DNA of 64,000 nucleotides from Deltaproteobacteria bacterium (GTDB taxonomy: Bacteria; Desulfobacterota; JAFDED01), in NCBI GenBank assembly GCA_019310535.1, contig JAFDED010000004.1, positions 41,685 to 105,684 of the forward strand. Reading direction: 5' to 3'. The position numbers and the translations under genes are program-made. This document shows, one piece after another, positions 35,080 through 44,075 of this stretch. A model generated the notes under the pieces. The model saw nothing but the letters and a program-made list of their open reading frames with translations. It did no database searches and was not told where the DNA came from. The first letter of the stretch is position 1. Each line of letters starts with the position of its first letter.

Positions 35080-35550
35080 ATGTTTGAAGTGGACATAAGC
35101 GTTGTGGGGAAGGAATTTCCGGCCCAAACTTTTGATGTGGAAAAAGGACGGATTTATGATTTTGTCAATGCCATCGAGGACCCCAACCCGATATATCGCG
35201 ATGAGAACGCTGCTTTGGCTTCAGGGTATCCGAACATCATGGTGCCCCCAACCTATGCCATTGCCTTACGCGATGAAAGGGGAGATACTCAACGAGCGTT
35301 GGCTGATATGGGGTTCCCTATGGGACATAGTCTTCATGGTGAGCAGGAGTTCGAGTACTATCGATATCTCCGGCCTGGCCAAACATATACAACTCAATCC
35401 CGGATAGCCCATGCGGCGGACAAGGATGGGCGCAGTGGCCCCATTGTCCTCCTTACACTGATAACCGAGATCCTGGACTCCCATGGAACATTGTGTGTGC
35501 GCGCCCGGAAGGTCATCGTGCTTCGCAACGCCCGACTCAGAAAGCCTTAG
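35080..35550 (+). CDS. MaoC-like/FAS1-type dehydratase, N-terminal-type subunit
   Basis: 156 residues from ATG 35080 with AAAGGAGA upstream; an earlier in-frame ATG (35035) has none. It is a hot-dog-fold protein like the PF13452 half of (R)-specific hydratases. Where catalytic subunits have D-x-N-P-x-H, this one has EDPNPIYRDE, with Tyr in place of His, so it is probably the non-catalytic partner. YPNIMVPPTYAIAL follows as usual. The catalytic partner is encoded 14 bases downstream. The pair resembles the HadA/HadB heterodimers that hydrate or dehydrate 3-hydroxyacyl-CoA. Confidence 0.85.
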   Translation: MFEVDISVVGKEFPAQTFDVEKGRIYDFVNAIEDPNPIYRDENAALASGYPNIMVPPTYAIALRDERGDTQRALADMGFPMGHSLHGEQEFEYYRYLRPGQTYTTQSRIAHAADKDGRSGPIVLLTLITEILDSHGTLCVRARKVIVLRNARLRKP

Positions 35551-35564
35551 AAGGTGGTACAACG

Positions 35565-35996
35565 ATGGCAGATGTATATATTGAGGACGTCCAAGTCGGC
35601 ATGGCCCTGCCGCAAATCAATAAAGGGCCCCTCCAAAGAATCCAGCTTGTGCGTTACGCCGGTGCCTCCAGGGATTTCAACCCCATCCATGTGATCGAAG
35701 AATCCGCGCGAGAGGCAGGTCTTGGTGGTGTGATCGCACACGGAATGCTGACCATGGCTTTCGTAGGGCAGATGCTCACGGACTGGGCGGGAGTGGATCG
35801 GCTGCGAAAGTTCGGCGTCAGGTTCATCGCCATGGTGCGTCCGGATGACGTCATCTCGTGCAAGGGCACGGTGGTTGACAGGTTCGTTCATGATGGCGAT
35901 CAATTGATTACGTGCGAGGTGTGGGCCGAAAACGCCAGGGGAGAGAGGGTGGCTCAAGGAGAGGCCGTTCTTTCTCTTCCCAGCAAACGCCCATGA
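35565..35996 (+). CDS. MaoC-family (R)-specific enoyl hydratase, catalytic subunit
   Basis: 143 residues from ATG 35565 (AAGGTGG upstream). The hydratase 2 motif is complete: YAGASRDFNPIHVIEE supplies the catalytic Asp and His, followed by GVIAHGMLTMAFVGQML. The C-terminal strands (FGVRFIAMVRPDDVISCKG) close the hot-dog fold. It probably forms a heterodimer with the preceding protein and acts on an acyl-CoA thioester. It lies downstream of ilvBN but after a gap with a hairpin, so it may be a separate transcript; the acyl substrate is unknown. Confidence 0.88.
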   Translation: MADVYIEDVQVGMALPQINKGPLQRIQLVRYAGASRDFNPIHVIEESAREAGLGGVIAHGMLTMAFVGQMLTDWAGVDRLRKFGVRFIAMVRPDDVISCKGTVVDRFVHDGDQLITCEVWAENARGERVAQGEAVLSLPSKRP

Positions 35997-36084
35997 GGTA
36001 CTCACCGCCAGAGTCCCTGCCCAAGCAGCTCAAAATGATTATCCGTAGCCAACTCCAGAGATATGCATATGAGGAGATACACCG

Positions 36085-36954
36085 GTGATACGACTGATCT
36101 GGATAACCATACGACCTAAACAGTGGATAAAAAACCTGTTTGTTTTCGCCCCGCTTTTCTTCGCCCGGAAACTCTTCGACCCGTCCAGCATACTACAGAC
36201 CATCGCTGCTTTCGGTGTGTTCTGTATAATGAGCTCGGCTGTGTATATTATCAATGACTTGATGGATGCCAAAGAGGACCGTGAACATCCGTTAAAGCGA
36301 TTGCGCCCGATTCCTTCAGGCGCGCTTCCCGTAAATTTCGCCTGGACCGCCAGCGTGGTTTTGGCCGTGCTGGCAACGGCAGCGGCATGGGCATTGGGAA
36401 AAGGGTTTTTTTGGTCTTGTGCCTTTTACGGTGGGCTGAACCTCGCGTATTCATTACGCTTGAAGCATGTGGTCCTCATCGATGTTTTTATTATAGCCGC
36501 TGGATTTGTCCTCAGGGTCCTTGCAGGGGCACTGGTGATCAAGGTGGAGATATCATCGTGGCTGGTGATCTGTACCATTCTCCTGTCCCTTTTTCTGGCG
36601 CTGTGCAAGCGCCGCCACGAATTGGTCATCCTGGAGAATAATGCCGGTCATCACCGGCAGATCCTGCGTGAGTATACTCCTTATTTTCTGGATCAACTCA
36701 TCTCCGTTGTCACTGCTTCGACCGTTGTGGCTTACTCCCTGTATACCGTGTCAGAGGATGTGACCACAAAATTTGGCACGCAGAATTTGCGGCTCACCAT
36801 CCCGTTCGTTTTATATGGCATCTTCCGTTATTTATACTTGGTCCATAGAAAGGATGAGGGAGGCAGTCCCACACAGGTGTTACTCACTGATCTGCCTCTG
36901 ATCATAAACGTGGTACTGTGGGGCATCAGCATTCTCTTCATTCTCTATTTTTAA
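36085..36954 (+). CDS. UbiA-family prenyltransferase (DPPR synthase-like)
   Basis: 289 residues, GTG start with GAGGAG upstream, about eight or nine membrane helices. The opening IRPKQWIKNLFVFAPLFFA and the first Asp-rich motif NDLMDAKEDREHPLKRLRPIPSG match decaprenyl-phosphate phosphoribosyltransferase, which moves 5-phosphoribose to a polyprenyl phosphate. The second motif lies around SLFLALCKRRHELVIL. In actinobacteria this starts arabinan precursor synthesis; in other bacteria homologues sit with glycan genes. Here a GT9 glycosyltransferase follows, supporting a role in a cell-surface glycan or lipid-linked sugar. Confidence 0.85.
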   Translation: MIRLIWITIRPKQWIKNLFVFAPLFFARKLFDPSSILQTIAAFGVFCIMSSAVYIINDLMDAKEDREHPLKRLRPIPSGALPVNFAWTASVVLAVLATAAAWALGKGFFWSCAFYGGLNLAYSLRLKHVVLIDVFIIAAGFVLRVLAGALVIKVEISSWLVICTILLSLFLALCKRRHELVILENNAGHHRQILREYTPYFLDQLISVVTASTVVAYSLYTVSEDVTTKFGTQNLRLTIPFVLYGIFRYLYLVHRKDEGGSPTQVLLTDLPLIINVVLWGISILFILYF

Positions 36955-36984
36955 CCGGCCCCACTATGGAAGCCCCATGCATGT

Positions 36985-38094
36985 GTGGAAGAGAAGTCCA
37001 ATTCGTGCCGGCCGCTTCATTTTCCCCATGACAAGATCATGATTTCGGGTCGCATGCTGGTGATTCGACGAGGAGGCCTGGGGGATTTCATCCTGGCATT
37101 ACCCGTCCTGGAGGCGCTTCACAAGAGGTTTGAAGGACTTCACCTGGAGGTGATGTGTGCATCTTCCATGATCCCGCTGGTCATGGGGACAGGCCATATT
37201 TGCGGGGCAAAATCAGCGGAGACCCCGGGACTCTCAACGTTCTATGGTGATGGAGCCTGTCCGGATCCTCGTTTTTCCGAATATTTTCGCACATTCAACC
37301 GCATAATTTTATTGGGAGTCGATCCCGAAGGCCGATTCTCAGCAAACGTAAGGCTGGCCGGAGCCGGAGAGGTAGCGGTCATTCCGCCTTTTCCGCCCAG
37401 GGGACTGAGTGTGCACGTATCGGACTATCTGGTCCGGTCAACCACAGGATTTCTTCGAGCCGATCCTCCCCGGGTAGAGATTTTTGACGAGGAGCTTCGA
37501 TCCGCAAGAGAGTTCATACTCGCCGGGATGGGGAGAAGCGTATCAATGGCGCGGGGGGGATTCCCCTCACTTGCAGCGATTCACCCGGGCAGCGGAGGAG
37601 CCGGCAAAATCTGGCCTCCCGCGTACATGGCCCGGGTGGTGCACGGGCTGACCCAGGAGGGGCACATAAACGGAATCCTTCTTATCCAGGGTCCGGCAGA
37701 TGATGAATATGCAAAAGTGCTACACGAGGAATTGGATGGTAGCCTGGTAATTCCGGTGTCAAATCGGCCCCTGTTGGAATTGTCAGCCATCCTGCGGAGT
37801 GCGCGGTTGTTCCTTGGCTCTGATTCCGGTGTGGCCCATCTGGCCGCAGCAGTGGGAGTTCCCACCGGCGTCATATTCGGCCCCACAGATCCCCGGCTAT
37901 GGGCGCCGCGCGGACCTTGTGTCGCTGTTATTCGCAAGGAGATGCCCTGCGCGCCATGTGGGTATGAAGGTATGCGCATCTGTATGCAGCGAGACTGTTT
38001 GGGAGATGTATTGGTTGAAGATGTTCTCAATACGGCACGCTCTCTACTTCAGAAACAATCAAACAGTTTCTGCCAAAGGAAACGATGGCATTGA
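36985..38094 (+). CDS. Glycosyltransferase family 9 (heptosyltransferase-like)
   Basis: Up to 369 residues. The start is uncertain: the GTG at 36985 gives a non-conserved 23-residue lead, whereas ATG 37054 begins MLVIRRGGLGDFILALPVLE, the normal GT9 N-terminus. The donor-binding end is clear: AIHPGSGGAGKIWP, then LGSDSGVAHLAAAVGVPTGVIFGPTDPRLWAP. GT9 enzymes use ADP-heptose or similar donors to extend the lipopolysaccharide inner core. Four cysteines cluster near PCAPCGYEGMRICMQRDC, a pattern seen in many GT9 proteins. It follows the UbiA-family gene by 30 bases. Confidence 0.88.
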   Translation: MEEKSNSCRPLHFPHDKIMISGRMLVIRRGGLGDFILALPVLEALHKRFEGLHLEVMCASSMIPLVMGTGHICGAKSAETPGLSTFYGDGACPDPRFSEYFRTFNRIILLGVDPEGRFSANVRLAGAGEVAVIPPFPPRGLSVHVSDYLVRSTTGFLRADPPRVEIFDEELRSAREFILAGMGRSVSMARGGFPSLAAIHPGSGGAGKIWPPAYMARVVHGLTQEGHINGILLIQGPADDEYAKVLHEELDGSLVIPVSNRPLLELSAILRSARLFLGSDSGVAHLAAAVGVPTGVIFGPTDPRLWAPRGPCVAVIRKEMPCAPCGYEGMRICMQRDCLGDVLVEDVLNTARSLLQKQSNSFCQRKRWH

Positions 38095-38168
38095 GGTTTT
38101 CATCCATACAAACGGTTGATCCGGCCAGATGATGAGCAATAGGGATACAGGCAGTATTTCCCCTGAAC

Positions 38169-38393
38169 TCAAATTCCGGGCTTGAGAGTTCGCGAGAGCA
38201 GGTTAATCCTTTTCCGAATAAGCGGAATTTCTTGTGTTCGTGTCCTCTGCGGCCCCTTTACAGGCTTTAATGCGGACATCTTCTCTCTCAGGTCATTGAA
38301 CCGCTTCAGTTCTACGGTGATTTTCTCAATCGCACCGTACATGATGAAAAACGAATCCAATACGTGGAGTGCATGTTTTAGAGTCTTCTCCAT
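38169..38393 (-). CDS. Small helical protein downstream of the GGDEF-PilZ gene
   Basis: 74 residues. A strong site, GGGAGGGGG, lies six bases before the ATG, which makes this a real gene despite its size. The sequence is charged and helical (LKHALHVLDSFFIMYGAIEKITVELKRF is split by a short loop), then a basic tail rich in Arg and Lys. No family is recognised. It starts 37 bases after the diguanylate cyclase stop and is presumably on the same message, so a role in the same signalling circuit is possible. Confidence 0.65.
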   Translation of the reverse strand: MEKTLKHALHVLDSFFIMYGAIEKITVELKRFNDLREKMSALKPVKGPQRTRTQEIPLIRKRINLLSRTLKPGI

Positions 38394-38430
38394 ATCTGAC
38401 CCCCTCCCATCCCCAGGATGTATGGAAGGC

Positions 38431-39615
38431 TTACTCGATTTTTAATTTTTCTTTAACATATTCAATGATGAAGTTTTGTCCTTCCCCTTCGAATTGCAGG
38501 AAACTCAGTCCCACTAAATACGGGCCATCAGGCACAACTCCATTTTCAACGCGGACAACCTCGCCAAAGAAACTCACTGTATGATCCGATTCAGGAACTC
38601 GGACCTGGACTTCGACAATGGCATGAAGTGGGATTTGCTGCTGTACTGCGAACAACAGGCCGCCCATACTGAGATTTCGTGTATCGGCACTATCCACTGT
38701 GTTGAAGGTGGGCTCGACCACCTGGTAGCGAATGGGACAGATGAAATCGATTCGAACAAACTGACGACGATCGGGCGTGCAAAAGCAGATGGTGTTTCTT
38801 CCTTCGCTTTTTGCCTGATATAGCGAGCGGTCCGCGTTGAGAAGAAGCTGGTTTTCATCATGTCCGTCTTGCGGAAAAGTGGCAATGCCTCCTGATAGGG
38901 TCAGATGGCTTTTCAAATGGCAACCGGGATTATTGGGGTCGAGGCATGCGATGAGTTTCCTGAACCTTTCCCCTATGACCAGAGCGCCGCTGCGTGATGT
39001 ACGCGGCAATACTACAAGAAACTCCTCCCCTCCATATCGAATCGCTAAATCCTCAACGCGAAGTGTATCCTTTAACCGGTTGGCAATAAAGCGCAGAGCC
39101 TCATCTCCTGCTATATGCCCGAATGTATCGTTATATGTCTTAAAGAAATCCAGATCAAAGAGGATGATGGAAAATGGGGATTTGAGGCGATTAGCCAGAG
39201 AAATTTCGCGCAGAATTACTTGATCAAGAAAGCGGCGGTTATACAGGCCTGTGAGAGGGTCAATGTACGTCAATCGTTCGATGGCTTCGAACAACTCGAT
39301 CTCAATGATCTTGGGATTCTCAATCTTGCGGTTGATCGTGAAAAAATAATCGATGAGGGCCACCCGAAAGCTTACCGGCCTGTTCAATTTCCGGCTCATA
39401 TCAGCCATGTGATCCGTTATCCGGTTCCAGTGCTCATGGGCCTCCTTTTCCGGGAAATCGAGGTGGGTCAATACGTGCAGGAGTGCCCGGTAAAACAATC
39501 CCCCCCTTCGTTGCGCAAGGTCATAAGTCCGGGAGAGAAAATGCCCTTCATCCCGGCCATCTTCCAAGAGAGTGCGCACGATATTATTAATCAAATCCTG
39601 GACATCCGAAGCCAT
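38431..39615 (-). CDS. Diguanylate cyclase with C-terminal PilZ domain
   Basis: 394 residues. An N-terminal helical region (1-115) lacks a recognised sensor domain. The GGDEF domain (118-275) has the active-site motif GGEEF at 195-199 and an inhibitory-site RxxD (R186-V-E-D189) exactly five residues before it. The PilZ domain (281-390) keeps both c-di-GMP contacts: RxxxR (R284/R288) and NxSxxG (N314-S316-G319). So one protein is expected to make c-di-GMP from GTP, be inhibited by it, and sense it. No membrane helix is visible, so it is cytoplasmic. A small helical protein follows in the same operon. Confidence 0.94.
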   Translation of the reverse strand: MASDVQDLINNIVRTLLEDGRDEGHFLSRTYDLAQRRGGLFYRALLHVLTHLDFPEKEAHEHWNRITDHMADMSRKLNRPVSFRVALIDYFFTINRKIENPKIIEIELFEAIERLTYIDPLTGLYNRRFLDQVILREISLANRLKSPFSIILFDLDFFKTYNDTFGHIAGDEALRFIANRLKDTLRVEDLAIRYGGEEFLVVLPRTSRSGALVIGERFRKLIACLDPNNPGCHLKSHLTLSGGIATFPQDGHDENQLLLNADRSLYQAKSEGRNTICFCTPDRRQFVRIDFICPIRYQVVEPTFNTVDSADTRNLSMGGLLFAVQQQIPLHAIVEVQVRVPESDHTVSFFGEVVRVENGVVPDGPYLVGLSFLQFEGEGQNFIIEYVKEKLKIE

Positions 39616-40201
39616 GATCGCTCATCTCCGGGCTGTTTTCGGAATCAGTCCCCAGGATACCGTCTCCCCTTTGCCGGAAAACCACTTTTTTTATTGTCTA
39701 TCGAGCGGTTGAATCGGTTGGCAAAAAAATATATTGCACCGTTCCCTTCCAGATGGATGCCATGTTATTTCCTGTCATCAATACACGCAAGGAAAATATA
39801 TAGTTGGTCAGCCCCCCAGTACAAGCATTGTGGAGACGGAACGCATTTATTTTAAATATCAGGATGTCGGTGATTATTTAAATATTATCTATCAGTATTT
39901 GAAATTCATTTCAACTGTTTTTCTTTTGTAATCCCATCTCACCCCTGGAGAGTGTATCCCATTCTCTGTTGGAAGTTGAAAACCATGTAGTGGATCATAC
40001 TCCCGATAGGATAGCGTCGAGAATTTTATGTAAATTCTTTTTGGGTCTATGGTGAGAAAGTAAAGCGTCACGCAGGGCAGCGATTTTTCGGCTGTCCCGT
40101 GGTTCCCGGCGTGGTCCGGAATCTAAGGCCGGGCTTCAAAAGGACGTTCATGCAATGCTACAGCCGGCGGGCAAAGTGCGGTAAAATGGCTCACCCCGGG
40201 T
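39616..40201. other. Intergenic region, no gene seen
   Basis: About 590 bases between two minus-strand genes. Its first half is AT-rich with short open frames and no ribosome-binding sites; nothing resembling an RNA gene or terminator is clear. Confidence 0.4.
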
Positions 40202-40825
40202 TCAATCGGCGTTGCCTGCCATTTTTCGCAATATTTTTGCGGCCCTCAGCGGGTTGAAGATTCCGCACAGACAGGGCTTTGCCAGTTCGCGGCCGGCATC
40301 CTCATACGAGATATTGCCTTTCTTGATTTGCCGGATCAAGTGGTCCACATGATTCTTCGCCACCATGGCGTGGCCGCACATGGTGAGGATCTCAAGGTAT
40401 GGCTCTGGAGGAAGGAGGTCGGTATTCCCGTGGACCCCCAGGCTGTACTCGGTGAGGTGCCACCGGATGCCCGCCTCTTTGCAGCATTCGTGCACTACAT
40501 CGAAGCATCCGGACACGACGACGGAGATGCCCGCGTCGGCTTCTTTAAGCTCCTTCAGGCAGGAGGTAAGCGACTCTTTGTCCTTGAAGACGGTATGAGT
40601 GCCCACCTTAAGATGAGCGAGTATGTTATCGATGCTGGTAGTGTACTTGTTGCCTACAACCCCGTCTCCAAAGTTCAGGTCCGAATGCTTCATCATAATC
40701 TCGGAGATCTTTCGCAATCTTTCGTTAGCATTTTCATCATTGTGTCCTTTAGCCACATGAGCCAGGATGGGAAAGTCCTCCAGGAGGCTTTCGCGATCTC
40801 CTCTGCGGTGCAGTGTGTGTGTCAT
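40202..40825 (-). CDS. Cysteine-rich protein of unknown function
   Basis: 207 residues with GGAGG before the ATG, which overlaps the preceding ferredoxin-protein stop (ATGA). I do not recognise the family. Conserved-looking cysteines are in VVSGCFDVVHECCKEAG, TMCGHAMVA and the C-terminal PCLCGIFNPLRAAKIL; with several His residues (WHLTEYSLGVHG, HVDHLI) they could bind an Fe-S cluster or metal. The MCGHAMVAKN segment with PEPYLEILTMCG reads like an active-site loop. Strict pairing with the Fe-S protein upstream suggests a two-protein redox enzyme or maturation factor. Confidence 0.7.
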   Translation of the reverse strand: MTHTLHRRGDRESLLEDFPILAHVAKGHNDENANERLRKISEIMMKHSDLNFGDGVVGNKYTTSIDNILAHLKVGTHTVFKDKESLTSCLKELKEADAGISVVVSGCFDVVHECCKEAGIRWHLTEYSLGVHGNTDLLPPEPYLEILTMCGHAMVAKNHVDHLIRQIKKGNISYEDAGRELAKPCLCGIFNPLRAAKILRKMAGNAD

Positions 40826-41580
40826 CGTTCCTCCTGCTTGTTAGTATGACGGCCAAGCCCCAGGTTTGTTTTGCCGTTGATACGAACTTCGAGGCCCTCT
40901 CGGGCGATAATGGGGAGCACGGGGATGATGCCGTCGGCCTCGGGAGGACAAATTACATCCAGGGAGAATACGCTCTCCAGGTTTTTCCCCACCTCGCGGA
41001 TAGCCTCAAGGGCTTTGCGGAATTTCTCCAGCGGCACTTCAGCCTCGATGATGGCCGAGAGCACCTTCTCATTCAGTACGTCGGGCTTTAGCTTGCCCGT
41101 GCGCGTATCTTCCATGAGGACGGCAGTAACGGGGTTCTTGGGCTCGAAACGGGCACCGATCCCGGCCAATGCCATTGCCATTTTCTCCAGATCGCGCAAA
41201 CGGGCGCCAACGCCCGGGCGTCCCATCTCGGTGGCAATGCCCACCATGCCCCGCTTATAGCGACTGGTGACCTCATTGGTTTTCATCTCCTCGGTGCCCC
41301 GTCCGGGTACGCCGGTTTCAGCAAACGTGATACTCGGATCTGAAAAAGCTGCTCGTATCGTTCTGGGCCATTGCATCTCCGGCTGATACAGCGCACCGGA
41401 TTTGCACACATCAGCCCGCACACAGCAGCGGCACTCCACGCACCCCTCCTCGTCGATGACGACATAGTATTTTCCTTTGCCCGGCATATCCGGAGACCTG
41501 GGTTTTGTATGAATGACGTCCACCGGACAATAAATACGGCATAGCTCACAGCCGATGCACTTTTCGGGGTCGCTTCGCAT
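40822..41580 (-). CDS. 4Fe-4S ferredoxin-domain protein with unknown C-terminal domain
   Basis: 252 residues. The N-terminal 60 residues hold two cluster motifs, CIGCELCRIYCP and CVECRCCVRADVC, the second with altered spacing. A linker (FSDPSITFAETGVPGRGTEEM) leads to a mixed alpha/beta domain of about 150 residues (YKRGMVGIATEMGRPGVGARL, VICPPEADGIIPVLPIIAREG) with no recognised family. The GTEEMKTNEV region near residue 95 is conserved-looking. It is coupled to the next gene by an ATGA overlap. Likely role: electron delivery to, or shared substrate binding with, its partner at 40202. Cytoplasmic; no signal peptide. Confidence 0.8.
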   Translation of the reverse strand: MRSDPEKCIGCELCRIYCPVDVIHTKPRSPDMPGKGKYYVVIDEEGCVECRCCVRADVCKSGALYQPEMQWPRTIRAAFSDPSITFAETGVPGRGTEEMKTNEVTSRYKRGMVGIATEMGRPGVGARLRDLEKMAMALAGIGARFEPKNPVTAVLMEDTRTGKLKPDVLNEKVLSAIIEAEVPLEKFRKALEAIREVGKNLESVFSLDVICPPEADGIIPVLPIIAREGLEVRINGKTNLGLGRHTNKQEER

Positions 41581-41849
41581 GGCGCAGCTCCTCTCTTATT
41601 CCCGCGAAATGATTATTGGACTCTAAATCCAGGAAAAACCTCTGCACTCATTCTCTGTCAAATGAACGATAACCCAATAGATTGATTATTTTCGATTGAT
41701 TCAAACAGCAAGAGGACGAATGGTAAAAGAGCATTTTATCTCTAACACCTTCGGAACTATTTTGCTGGATGAACCATTCTGAAAATTTTCACCCGAAAAT
41801 TATGTTTTCGTGCCTTTTGACAGGAAGCCAGCAGAAAAAGACATGAGTA

Positions 41850-43928
41850 TCAGGGAAGGGCTTTGCCTGGTCCATTGCCGGCTGACGCCCCCCCGACAAG
41901 ATGCCGGAATCGCTCGTCTGTGTGTAACGAACGGAGGTCGGGATCATGTAACACCCTATCAATGGGACCGTAGCCTTTCGCCAGGGCTTCTTTGAGCCAG
42001 GTAACAGCCTCGTCCCGATTCCCCTTAAGGGCGAACAGGCAGGCTAGGTTGTAAGGGGCCAGGGCGCCGGAGGGATCTAATGCAATGGCCCGTTTCAGCT
42101 CCTTGATTCCTTGGTCAAGCTGGCCCCTCTGTCCCATGGCGACGCCAAGGAGGTTGTGGGCCATGGCGTTGCCGGGCGCCAGAGCCACGGCGCGCCCCAG
42201 GGCATCCAGCGCTTCATCGCTGCGTCCCTGGCGCAGGAGGGACATGCCCAGTTGCAGATGTGCGTCCGCCGCCCGCGGGGTCAAGGCGATAGTTGTGCGG
42301 AAAGCCTCCTCGGCCTCTGCAACTTCTCCCATGGCAAGCAAAGAAAGGCCCAGATTGTACCGGGCGTCCGCATAGTCCGGGTTTTCCCGCAGGGCCAGTT
42401 GGAACTGCTCCACCGCGCGCCGGTGCTCTTCTCGCAGGGCGAAGTCAACTCCGCGGCCGTAATATGCTTGCGCCAACCCCTGTGAAGACATGCGGTAAGG
42501 ATCCATATGGGTCAGGATCACAAGCACCAGGATAACGCTTGCACTTATGGCGGCATGCCTGTAATGACGAAGTACCAGCAGTCTTCGTAGCCTGCAGAGG
42601 GCATGGGCCGCAAAAATCAGGAGAAACGGGATGAGGGGAACCCGATAGCGCGATGTTACGAAAAACAGCACGATGCTTGCCCCATAGGAGAGAACGAACA
42701 GGGCCATCAGCACGGCCGAGCGGCGGGAATGTGTGGAAGTTGTCCGGTCCGGTAAACAGATACTCAGCACCATGCCCACCAGGGCCAGGGCCAAGACAAT
42801 TCCGAAATCCAGGGGAAGCCAGCGCAGTATGCGTGAACCGCTGCGCTGAAAATTCAGGTCCTTGTTGTTGGGGATTTCGAAGTTCCCGGCAAGCAGGACA
42901 ATCTTCTTCATGATGAGGCGCATGTAATCGCCCGGGTGTTCCCGGATGAATGCCAGGCCCCGCCCCAGCCAGTAATCGGAAACTTCTGAGGGTTTGAGCG
43001 TTCTTCCCAGGGCTTCTTCCGCCATGCGTATGGAATCTTCGTATCCACCCCACCATGTGGCGCGAGTTCCAGGAACCACCGCTGTTACGCCGTCTGCGCG
43101 GGGGTTGTTGCCGATAAAGAAGTTTACGCCGGCCTGCGAAGCGATGAGAACCAGGTCATTTCCCACTACCGCGTTGCGGACTGTGACGGGAAGGATGAAA
43201 AGAATTATGCCCATCACTATGGGGACAAGGGTGCGGGCCGATTCCCGCAGGCCCCTTCGGACGTTTCCAAAAATCGTCCATAGCAGGACCAGCGGAAAGA
43301 AGATAAGGATGTTCGGCCTTGTAATGGCCGAGGCGCCAAGGACGAGGCCGGCGGCCAGCCACCAGCCCCTTTGTTTTTTCCTGTCCGCCGCCACCAGCAG
43401 TACCATGGCCAGCACATCCAGAAAGACTTCCATTACAGGAAGCAGGAGTTCGCCATCGAAGTAAATGAAAACCCAGTACGTGGCGGCCATGAGGCCGGCT
43501 GCGGCCCCCTCAAATCGGCCGAATACGCGGCGTCCCAGCCAGTAAATCAGCAAACAGCTCAAGGAGCCCAGCAGGGCCTGCGCAACCCGTACTGCCATAA
43601 AATCAGGGCCTGCTATGCGATACAGGGATGCCAGAAAGAAGACATACAAAGGTGCGCGGAAATACGGCTGACTCCGGAGAGGAGCGATTTTTTCGTCCCA
43701 TTGCCCGGTGGAAATCCCCTTAGCCCACTGGTGGTGGTACAGGGCGTCCATGGAAGGGGCGTTAAAGTCGGGCTCGTGGCGTATCTCCCAAACATAGGCG
43801 AGCCGAAGCAGAAAAGCCAGGATGAGGATTCCCATGGGAATGAGTAGAAGCAGCAAAGTATGCTTTTGCTTCATCCCTGACCTGGAAATGCCAGATGAGC
43901 GCGAAGATTGGTAACTGTCATCTTCCAT
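41850..43928 (-). CDS. Membrane glycosyltransferase (GT39/GT83-like) with TPR tail
   Basis: 692 residues. After a short cytoplasmic lead, about ten to twelve membrane helices form the ArnT/PMT-like domain; the first loop after helix one holds the acidic residues expected for catalysis (EIRHEPDFNAPSMDALYHHQWAKG) and PYFRAPLYVFFLASLY follows, as in family members that use lipid-linked sugars. Residues from about 505 onward are four or five TPR repeats (YYGRGVDFALREEHRRAVEQF, YNLGLSLLAMGEVAEAEEAF, LQLGMSLLRQGRSDEALDAL, NLLGVAMGQRGQLDQGIKEL). The TPRs probably lie outside and bind the acceptor protein. Target unknown. Confidence 0.86.
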   Translation of the reverse strand: MEDDSYQSSRSSGISRSGMKQKHTLLLLLIPMGILILAFLLRLAYVWEIRHEPDFNAPSMDALYHHQWAKGISTGQWDEKIAPLRSQPYFRAPLYVFFLASLYRIAGPDFMAVRVAQALLGSLSCLLIYWLGRRVFGRFEGAAAGLMAATYWVFIYFDGELLLPVMEVFLDVLAMVLLVAADRKKQRGWWLAAGLVLGASAITRPNILIFFPLVLLWTIFGNVRRGLRESARTLVPIVMGIILFILPVTVRNAVVGNDLVLIASQAGVNFFIGNNPRADGVTAVVPGTRATWWGGYEDSIRMAEEALGRTLKPSEVSDYWLGRGLAFIREHPGDYMRLIMKKIVLLAGNFEIPNNKDLNFQRSGSRILRWLPLDFGIVLALALVGMVLSICLPDRTTSTHSRRSAVLMALFVLSYGASIVLFFVTSRYRVPLIPFLLIFAAHALCRLRRLLVLRHYRHAAISASVILVLVILTHMDPYRMSSQGLAQAYYGRGVDFALREEHRRAVEQFQLALRENPDYADARYNLGLSLLAMGEVAEAEEAFRTTIALTPRAADAHLQLGMSLLRQGRSDEALDALGRAVALAPGNAMAHNLLGVAMGQRGQLDQGIKELKRAIALDPSGALAPYNLACLFALKGNRDEAVTWLKEALAKGYGPIDRVLHDPDLRSLHTDERFRHLVGGASAGNGPGKALP

Positions 43929-44051
43929 GGCGCTTGTTCCGAACCTGGAAAAGAGATGGTGATAAAAATAACCTGTTTTTTCTCCATTCCAACTACCATC
44001 AGGCTAACGCAGGCGTGCCAACACGTCAAGGCAAAAGACAGAATATCTTCC

Positions 44052-44075
44052 CGCTGCCCTCAAGGGGAGAGGGAA
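44052..44075. repeat. Dispersed palindrome, inverted relative to 49116
   Basis: The stretch around CCCTCAAGGGGAGAGGG is a short imperfect palindrome. Its reverse complement (CTCCCCTTGAGGG) resembles the element at 49116-49140 (ACCCCTTGACGGGAG), so the two copies flank the 44462-49063 cluster in opposite orientation. Confidence 0.45.
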
